From Streptomyces roseolus (GTDB taxonomy: Bacteria > Actinomycetota > Actinomycetes > Streptomycetales > Streptomycetaceae): DNA of 64,000 bases. Each line of letters begins with the position of its first letter. Position 1 is the first letter of the stretch. The notes under the pieces are model-generated. The model was given only the letters and a program-made list of their open reading frames with translations, ran no database searches and was not told the origin of the DNA. Shown in pieces: positions 59,404 to 64,000 of this stretch. A program made the translations under genes and the position numbers. Location of the stretch: contig NZ_BMTV01000033.1 in NCBI RefSeq assembly GCF_014649855.1, positions 16,981-80,980 on the forward strand. The letters are read 5' to 3'.

Positions 59404-60074
59404 CTCCCCTCCTGGACGTGCGTGACCTCGTCGTGCGGTACGGAACGCGGCAGGTCGTCGACCGGGTGTCCTTCACGGTCGGTGCCGGGGAAGCGGTCGG
59501 TCTGGTCGGCCCCTCGGGCTGCGGCAAGTCGACGACCGCGCTGGCGGTGCTGCGGCTGCTCCAGCCGGCGGCCGGCACGGTGCGCTTCGCCGGGGTCGAC
59601 CTCACCCACCTGCCGGAGCGCGAGCTGCGCCGTCTGCGGCCCCGGTTCCAGCCGGTCTTCCAGGATCCCCACGGGGCGCTGAGCCCGCGCCGCAGGATCC
59701 GCGACCAGATCGCGGAACCCCTGCGCGTGCACGGCCGCTGGTCCCGGGCGGACGGACCGGCCCGCGTGGACGAACTGATGGAACGCGTCGGGCTCTCCCC
59801 CGCCCACGGGCTCCGGCTCCCGCACGAACTGTCCGGAGGGCAGTGCCAGCGCGTCGTCATCGCCCGCGCCCTGGCCACGCGTCCCGAACTCCTCGTCCTC
59901 GACGAGCCGACCTCCGCGCTCGACCCCTCGCTGCGCGCGGAGATCCTGAACCTCCTGATGGACCTGCGGGCCTCCCTGCGCGTCGGCTTCCTGCTCATCT
60001 CCCACGACCACGCGGCGGTCCGGCACGTCAGCGACCGCGTCCTGACCATGCGCGACGGCAGGCTCATCCCATGA
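59400..60074 (+). CDS. ABC transporter ATPase (OppF/NikE/CntF type)
   Basis: A 224-residue ATPase. Walker A GPSGCGKST near 37-45, Q-loop VFQDPHGALSPRRRI, signature LSGGQCQR near 151-158, Walker B LLVLDEPTSALD, H-loop LISHDH. It lacks the C-terminal oligopeptide extension that its partner has. With the upstream genes it completes an importer of SBP, fused permease and two ATPases. GTG 59400 overlaps the previous stop; its own stop overlaps the MFS start (ATGA). Confidence 0.88.
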   Translation: MTPLLDVRDLVVRYGTRQVVDRVSFTVGAGEAVGLVGPSGCGKSTTALAVLRLLQPAAGTVRFAGVDLTHLPERELRRLRPRFQPVFQDPHGALSPRRRIRDQIAEPLRVHGRWSRADGPARVDELMERVGLSPAHGLRLPHELSGGQCQRVVIARALATRPELLVLDEPTSALDPSLRAEILNLLMDLRASLRVGFLLISHDHAAVRHVSDRVLTMRDGRLIP

Positions 60075-61276
60075 CTCCACTCGGCCGCCTTCTGATCGGC
60101 AGTCAGTTCGCCTTCAACGTGGGGTTCTTCGCCGTCCTGCCGTACCTCGCCGAGCACCTGGCCGGAACGCTCGGCCTGAGCGGAGCCGTGGTCGGCCTCG
60201 TCCTCGGGCTGCGGACCTTCAGCCAGCAAGGCCTCTTCGTCGTCGGAGGCATGCTCACCGACCGGTACGGGCCGCGCCCCGTGGTCCTCGTCGGCTGCGC
60301 CCTGCGGGTCGCCGGATTCTGCTGGCTGGCGGAGGCGACGGGCGTCGGCACCGTCATCGGGGCCGTCTCCCTCGTCGGCTTCGCCGCCGCGCTGTTCTCC
60401 CCGGCGGTCGAGTCCGAGATCACCCGCGAGGCGCTGCGTATCGAGCACGCGGGAGGCCCCCGCCGCACCCGGACCCTCGCCCGGTTCTCGGTCGGCGGCC
60501 AGGCCGGCGCCCTCATCGGCCCGGCCGTCGGCTCCCTCCTCCTCGCCTGGGGCGGTGACAGCGCCTTCCGCTCGGCGTGCTTCACCGGAGCGGCCGTCTT
60601 CCTCCTCGTCCTCGTGGCCCACACCGTGCTGCCGCCCCCGGGGAAGGGAGGCGGGACGGGGACTCCGTCCGGCGACGAGGGCGGGCCGGCGGCGGCGCGG
60701 CTCGTCCTCGGCAACCGGCGCTTCCTGCGGCTCGTCGCCGCGTACGCGGTCTATCTGCTGGCGTACAACCAGCTCTACCTGGCGCTGCCGGCCGAACTCG
60801 AACGGACCACCGGCTCGCAGGCCGTGCTGGGCTGGCTGTTCGCGCTCTCCGCCGCGCTGGTCGTGTGCGGCTCCGGCCCGGTCGAGAGGCTGGCCGCCGC
60901 GCGCCTGGACCATCGCGGCGCGGCACGGACCGGCCTCCTCGTCATCGCCGGAGCCTTCCTCGCGGCAGCACTCCTGCGCCCGCTGGGAGGCGTGTGGGCC
61001 GCCCTCGCCTTCACGGTGCTGCTCACCCTCGGGCAACTGCTGATCCTGCCCGCCACCCGGGCCATGCTCCCCGACCTCGTGGACCACCGGCACCTCGGAC
61101 TCTTCACGGGAGCCCTCTCCTCCCTGTCCGGCCTGGCCGTACTCGCCGCCGGCGCCCCCGCCGGCGCGCTCCTCGACCTCGGCGGTCCCCTCCCGTGGCT
61201 GCTCCTGGGCGCGCTCCCCCTCCTCGCCCTCGGCTCCGTCCCGGCCACGGGGCCGAAGGGCGGAGCCGGGGGGTGA
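60071..61276 (+). CDS. MFS transporter (CntE/MdtH-like)
   Basis: A 401-residue transporter with 12 hydrophobic helices. FGxLPYLAEHLAG-like helix 1 (FNVGFFAVLPYLAEHLAG), motif A region VVGGMLTDRYGPRPVVLVGC near 58-77, and a Gly/Pro/Lys-rich central loop (about 193-210). An exporter placed last after an opine/nickel-type importer is the cnt operon order, where CntE exports staphylopine. Translation is coupled to the ATPase gene. An exporter of an unrelated compound remains possible. Confidence 0.83.
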   Translation: MTPLGRLLIGSQFAFNVGFFAVLPYLAEHLAGTLGLSGAVVGLVLGLRTFSQQGLFVVGGMLTDRYGPRPVVLVGCALRVAGFCWLAEATGVGTVIGAVSLVGFAAALFSPAVESEITREALRIEHAGGPRRTRTLARFSVGGQAGALIGPAVGSLLLAWGGDSAFRSACFTGAAVFLLVLVAHTVLPPPGKGGGTGTPSGDEGGPAAARLVLGNRRFLRLVAAYAVYLLAYNQLYLALPAELERTTGSQAVLGWLFALSAALVVCGSGPVERLAAARLDHRGAARTGLLVIAGAFLAAALLRPLGGVWAALAFTVLLTLGQLLILPATRAMLPDLVDHRHLGLFTGALSSLSGLAVLAAGAPAGALLDLGGPLPWLLLGALPLLALGSVPATGPKGGAGG

Positions 61277-61388
61277 CGGGGCGGCGGAACACCTTGGGAC
61301 CCGAGCCGGTGCCGATGCCGCGGGCGGGTGCGCGAGCAGGGCGACGGCGGTCCGCACCGCGGCTGCCGGGGCCCGTCGTTCCGGTGCG

Positions 61389-62072
61389 TCAGCGCAGGCG
61401 GCGGGCCCGCAGCACGACGTCGTGGGTGTGGTGGGCGCCGGCGCCGCCTTCGGGCAGCACGCGGGGCCGCTCCTCGTCCACGTCGACCCGCCAGTCGTCG
61501 CCGAGGAGGGCGGCGACCATGGAGGGCCAGACGTAGTCGGCGGGGTCGAAGGCACCGTCCTGGCCGGAGTGGTGCTCGTCCACGCCCGCGTGGTGGACGA
61601 ACAGCAGGACGCCGCCGGGCGCGACGGCGTCGAGGAGGGCACGCTCGGCCGTCGAACCCGGGGTACGGAGCAGGGCCGGGTACTGCGCGGAGACCAGGTC
61701 GAAGGAGGCGGGCTGAAGCGCCGCCTCGGTCAGACCGGCGTGCACCCAGCGCACGCCGACGCCGGCCTCCCGCGCGTGGGCGGCGGCCCGGGTCAGCGCC
61801 ACGCCCGACACCTCCACCGCGGTGACGTCCCAGCCGGAGCGGGCGAGCCAGATGGCGTCGGCGCCCTCTCCGCAGCCGACGTCGAGCACGCGCCCGGGCG
61901 CGAGGTCGGCGACCCCCGCGACGAGCGCCCCGTTGGGCTGTCCGCTCCAGAGCTGCGGGCGCTCGGAATAGCGTTCGTCCCACTCGTCGCGCACGGCGCG
62001 GTCGCCGATGTAACCGTCGGCGAAGGACGGGCTGTCGGAGGGGAGGACTTCTGCTGCGGTGTCGTCGGCCAT
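61389..62072 (-). CDS. Class I SAM-dependent methyltransferase
   Basis: A 227-residue methyltransferase. RDEWDERYSERPQLWSGQPNGALV before motif I RVLDVGCGEGADAIWLARSGWDVTAVEVSGVAL (about 58-90) matches TehB/thiopurine-methyltransferase-like enzymes. FDLVSAQYPALLRTPG takes the motif II region. Several His residues (HHAGVDEHHSG) lie after strand 5. ATG 62072. It converges on the MFS gene and is followed by the DeoR repressor in the same orientation. No link to the metallophore-like operon is shown. Confidence 0.83.
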   Translation of the reverse strand: MADDTAAEVLPSDSPSFADGYIGDRAVRDEWDERYSERPQLWSGQPNGALVAGVADLAPGRVLDVGCGEGADAIWLARSGWDVTAVEVSGVALTRAAAHAREAGVGVRWVHAGLTEAALQPASFDLVSAQYPALLRTPGSTAERALLDAVAPGGVLLFVHHAGVDEHHSGQDGAFDPADYVWPSMVAALLGDDWRVDVDEERPRVLPEGGAGAHHTHDVVLRARRLR

Positions 62073-62159
62073 GGCGCCAGCGTCGCCCGGCCCGTCCTCG
62101 CGGGGCCAGTCCCGTTGCCGAAACGGCAACAGGACGGGCTCCTCGGACGAGCCGGGCGG

Positions 62160-62918
62160 TCAGTCCGCCGCGAGGACGTCCACACCGAGCGTCCGGAGTC
62201 GGCCGACCGTCGCGTCCCGGGGGTCCGCGTCGGTGATCAGCCCGGTGATCGACTCCCAGGGCAGGACGCGGTACGGCGAGGCCGTACCGATCTTCTCGGA
62301 GGAGGCGAGGACGTACGTGTCCGCGGCCCGTGCGGACAGTGCGCGTTTCATCGCCGCCTCGTCGGCGTCCCCGGTGGTCAGTCCCGCCTCGGGGTGCACC
62401 CCGGTGACGCCGAGCAGGCAGAGTTCGGCGGAGACGTTCCGCGCCGCCTCGACGGCGGCGGCGCCGCAGGCGACCGCCGAGTGTTTGAAGACGCGGCCGC
62501 CGATCAGGAAGAGCTCCGCGCGCGGATGGCCGATCAGCGCGGTCGCGATCGTCGGGCTGTGCGTGATCACGGTGCAGGCGAGGTCCCGCGGGAGGGCCCG
62601 CGCCACGGCGAGGGCGGTCGTCCCGCCGTCGAGGATCACCGACCCTCCCGGCCGTACGAGCCGCGCGGCCACCGAGGCGACCTTCCGCTTGCCGTCGGAG
62701 GCCAGCGCCTGGCGGGCGTCGTAGTCCACCACGGCGGGGGACACCGGAAGCGCGCCCCCGTAGACCCGCTGGCACAGCCCCTCGGCGGCGAGGTCCCGCA
62801 GGTCGCGCCGCACGGTGTCCTCCGAGATGCGCAGGTCGGCGGCGACGTCCTTGGCCACGACCTTCCCGGTGCGGGCGAGCAGTTCGAGCAGGTGCGCGCG
62901 CCGTTCGGCAGCCAGCAT
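62160..62918 (-). CDS. DeoR/GlpR family transcriptional regulator
   Basis: A 252-residue DeoR repressor. HTH ERRAHLLELLARTGKVVAKDVAADLRISEDTVRRDLRDLAAEG (about 5-47), then the sugar-phosphate-sensing domain with VILDGGTTALAVARALP, TVITHSPTIATAL and LFLIGGRVF. Family members sense phosphorylated sugars. ATG 62918 follows GGAAGGAA. It diverges from the small-protein/NUDIX pair across a short 48-bp gap containing TGCAC/TGCAT words, so both units are probably under its control. Confidence 0.88.
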   Translation of the reverse strand: MLAAERRAHLLELLARTGKVVAKDVAADLRISEDTVRRDLRDLAAEGLCQRVYGGALPVSPAVVDYDARQALASDGKRKVASVAARLVRPGGSVILDGGTTALAVARALPRDLACTVITHSPTIATALIGHPRAELFLIGGRVFKHSAVACGAAAVEAARNVSAELCLLGVTGVHPEAGLTTGDADEAAMKRALSARAADTYVLASSEKIGTASPYRVLPWESITGLITDADPRDATVGRLRTLGVDVLAAD

Positions 62919-62936
62919 GCACGTTCCTTCCTGTTC

Positions 62937-62959
62937 TTGCACGATGATGCATGTATCTT
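62937..62959. promoter_or_regulatory. DeoR-NUDIX divergent control region with leaderless -10
   Basis: TTGCAC-GATGA-TGCATG contains closely spaced TGCAC/TGCAT half-sites, with another GCATGCAC at the DeoR start. TATCTT (62954-62959) ends 7 nt before the ATG at 62967, the pattern of a leaderless promoter. Confidence 0.45.
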
Positions 62960-62966
62960 AACGGCC

Positions 62967-63113
62967 ATGAACGACGAGCCGAAGCTCCTCCCGATCGCCG
63001 GGCCGCCGCTGCCCGGCACCGACCCGGCCGGTGCCTCCCCGCACCGCCGCTCTCTGCCGGTCCCCCGCGAGGGCGCCGGGATGCCGCGCCTCGCCGCGCC
63101 GGGGCGGGCATGA
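62967..63113 (+). CDS. 48-residue small protein coupled to NUDIX gene
   Basis: ATG 62967 to TGA 63111-63113. The product is 48 residues (MNDEPKLLPIAGPPLPGTDP at the start), Pro/Arg-rich and without a helix. Its stop overlaps the NUDIX ATG (ATGA), so it may be a translated leader that couples ribosomes to the NUDIX gene, or a true small protein. No family recognised. Confidence 0.5.
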   Translation: MNDEPKLLPIAGPPLPGTDPAGASPHRRSLPVPREGAGMPRLAAPGRA

Positions 63114-63799
63114 CCGGCCGACCGGGGGTCGACACCCCCGATCACCGCGGGCGCACCGGTCTCCACCTGGCCGGGCGCGAGCTCGACCGCAACCCCGACG
63201 TACGGATACGCGACGTCGAGCTCACCTCCCAGGGCTGGCACGTCCTGCGCCGCACGACCTTCGACTACCGGCGCCGCGACGGCCGGTGGGAGACCCAGCA
63301 GCGCGAGACGTACGACCGCGGCAACGGCGCCGTCGTCCTGCCCTACGACGCCGAGCGCGGCCGCGTCCTGCTGACCCGCCAGTTCCGCTATCCGGCCTAC
63401 GTCAACGACCACCCCGACGGCATGCTCGTCGAGGCGGCGGCGGGACTCCTCGACGCGGACGACCCGCTCACCGCGATCCGCCGTGAGAGCGCGGAGGAAC
63501 TCGGTGTCGACCTCGGCACGCTCGTCCCCGTGCTCGACGCCTACATGAGCCCGGGGTCCGTCACCGAGCGCCTCCATTTCTTCGCCGCCCCCTACACCCC
63601 CGCCGACCGAACCGGCGCCGGCGGAGGGCTGGAGGAAGACGGCGAGGACATCGAGGTCCTCGAACTGCCCTTCACCGAGGCCCTCGCCATGGCCCACGAC
63701 GGGCGCATCGCCGACGGCAAGACCATCCTGCTCCTGCAATGGGCGGCCCTGTACGGCCCCTTCGCCGCGCGGGGACCCGCGACCTCCACGGCCGGGTGA
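63110..63799 (+). CDS. NUDIX hydrolase (GDP-mannose/ADP-sugar pyrophosphatase-like)
   Basis: A 229-residue NUDIX enzyme. The NUDIX box is GLLDADDPLTAIRRESAEELGVDLG, about residues 112-136 (Gx5Ex7REUxEExGU pattern with some changes). The preceding DNPDVRIRDVEL-like strand, ETQQRETYDRGNGAVVLPYDAERGRVLLTRQFRYP and LDAYMSPGSVTERLHFFAA, match NudK/ADP-ribose pyrophosphatases. It hydrolyses nucleoside-diphosphate linkages, possibly of sugar nucleotides, fitting a DeoR neighbour. ATG 63110 overlaps the stop of the 48-residue gene. Confidence 0.87.
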   Translation: MTGRPGVDTPDHRGRTGLHLAGRELDRNPDVRIRDVELTSQGWHVLRRTTFDYRRRDGRWETQQRETYDRGNGAVVLPYDAERGRVLLTRQFRYPAYVNDHPDGMLVEAAAGLLDADDPLTAIRRESAEELGVDLGTLVPVLDAYMSPGSVTERLHFFAAPYTPADRTGAGGGLEEDGEDIEVLELPFTEALAMAHDGRIADGKTILLLQWAALYGPFAARGPATSTAG

Positions 63800-63929
63800 C
63801 CGTCCTCCGCGGACGGCCGCCCGCCCGTCGCACGCCTCCGCCCGGCACACCACGTCGTCGTGGACGACGGCCCCAAGGGCGGAGCGAGTGCCGACGAGGC
63901 CGCGCCGGAAGGCACGGGCGGCCCGGCTA

Positions 63930-64000
63930 GGGTCTGTTGTGAAAGTGCTGGTCACAGCCACTCGTTGATGGCTGCGACCAGCACGGTCGCTTCGTAGCGG
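63930..64000 (-). mobile_element. End of an IS5-type insertion sequence with transposase C-terminus
   Basis: At 63930 begins GGGTCTGTTGTGAAAGT, a typical terminal sequence of streptomycete IS5-family elements, preceded by CTA. The minus strand from the window edge to TGA at 63954-63952 encodes RYEATVLVAAINEWL, the usual last residues of the DDE transposase. The rest lies beyond the window. It lies about 130 bp after the NUDIX gene and interrupts no recognised gene. Confidence 0.7.

Noticed and set aside
54188..61276. Linking the HhH endonuclease-like gene to the transporter operon
   Set aside because: A separate promoter with a Zur-like box lies between them, and functions do not match.
61389..62072. 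Methyltransferase after the cnt-like operon as a nicotianamine-synthase-like enzyme
   Set aside because: Its motifs are TehB/thiopurine-type, it is on the opposite strand, and it shows no CntL-like features.

Overview
The window is very GC-rich, with coding bias, GTG starts, 4-bp ATGA/GTGA gene overlaps, STAS and SpoIIE-type proteins, ECF sigma factors and secreted polysaccharide lyases typical of a Streptomyces-like actinomycete chromosome. I recognise about 60 protein genes. I see no rRNA, tRNA, CRISPR array or replication origin. One insertion-sequence end enters at the right edge.

Layout. 1-6.4 kb: end of an amino-acid permease gene, a PhoD-like phosphatase, a zinc-ribbon miniprotein, TerC, a divergent LysR/aldo-keto reductase pair and a DUF3592 membrane protein. 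6.5-12.7 kb: a VOC protein, a family-8 polysaccharide lyase with a hybrid DeoR/LacI regulator, and a TetR/SDR pair with shared operators. 13-16.3 kb: an ECF sigma factor coupled to a membrane partner, two STAS proteins and a small HTH protein. 16.6-20.2 kb: a MarR/DHA2 efflux pair and a MerR/membrane-protein operon. 20.4-28.7 kb: FadD, a five-part SpoIIE phosphatase, a VOC protein and a pectate lyase-pectinesterase fusion.

29-33 kb: an ECF41 sigma factor diverges from a SnoaL-like gene across a 14-bp perfect inverted repeat. That repeat carries two outward -35 elements, each with CGTC exactly 16 bp away, so it looks like a symmetric self-controlled promoter. A DHFR-like protein and a PucR regulator with a coupled 50-residue peptide follow. 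33.1-44.1 kb: a DUF3068 protein followed by a tightly coupled run of GT4 glycosyltransferase, methyltransferase, AftD-like arabinofuranosyltransferase, condensation-fold acyltransferase, methyltransferase, DMT transporter and Trm112-like protein. Its gene content resembles the mycobacterial lipoarabinomannan maturation neighbourhood.

44.4-54.8 kb: a candidate toxin-antitoxin pair, a second SpoIIE phosphatase, HAD and SRPBCC proteins, an Rrf2 regulator, a NIPSNAP protein, a frameshifted gene, a LigD-type polymerase and a HhH endonuclease-like protein. 54.9-61.3 kb: a Zur/Fur-like box directly precedes a five-gene coupled operon (solute-binding lipoprotein, fused permease, two ATPases, MFS protein). 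Its order matches the cntABCDFE transport half of opine-metallophore systems, without visible biosynthesis genes. 61.4-64 kb: a methyltransferase, a DeoR repressor divergent from a coupled small-protein/NUDIX pair, and the end of an IS5-type element.

The strongest candidates for undescribed biology are the symmetric ECF41 promoter with its same-fold SnoaL partner, the Zur-boxed cnt-like operon, and the lipoglycan-type cluster in an organism without obvious mycolate genes here.
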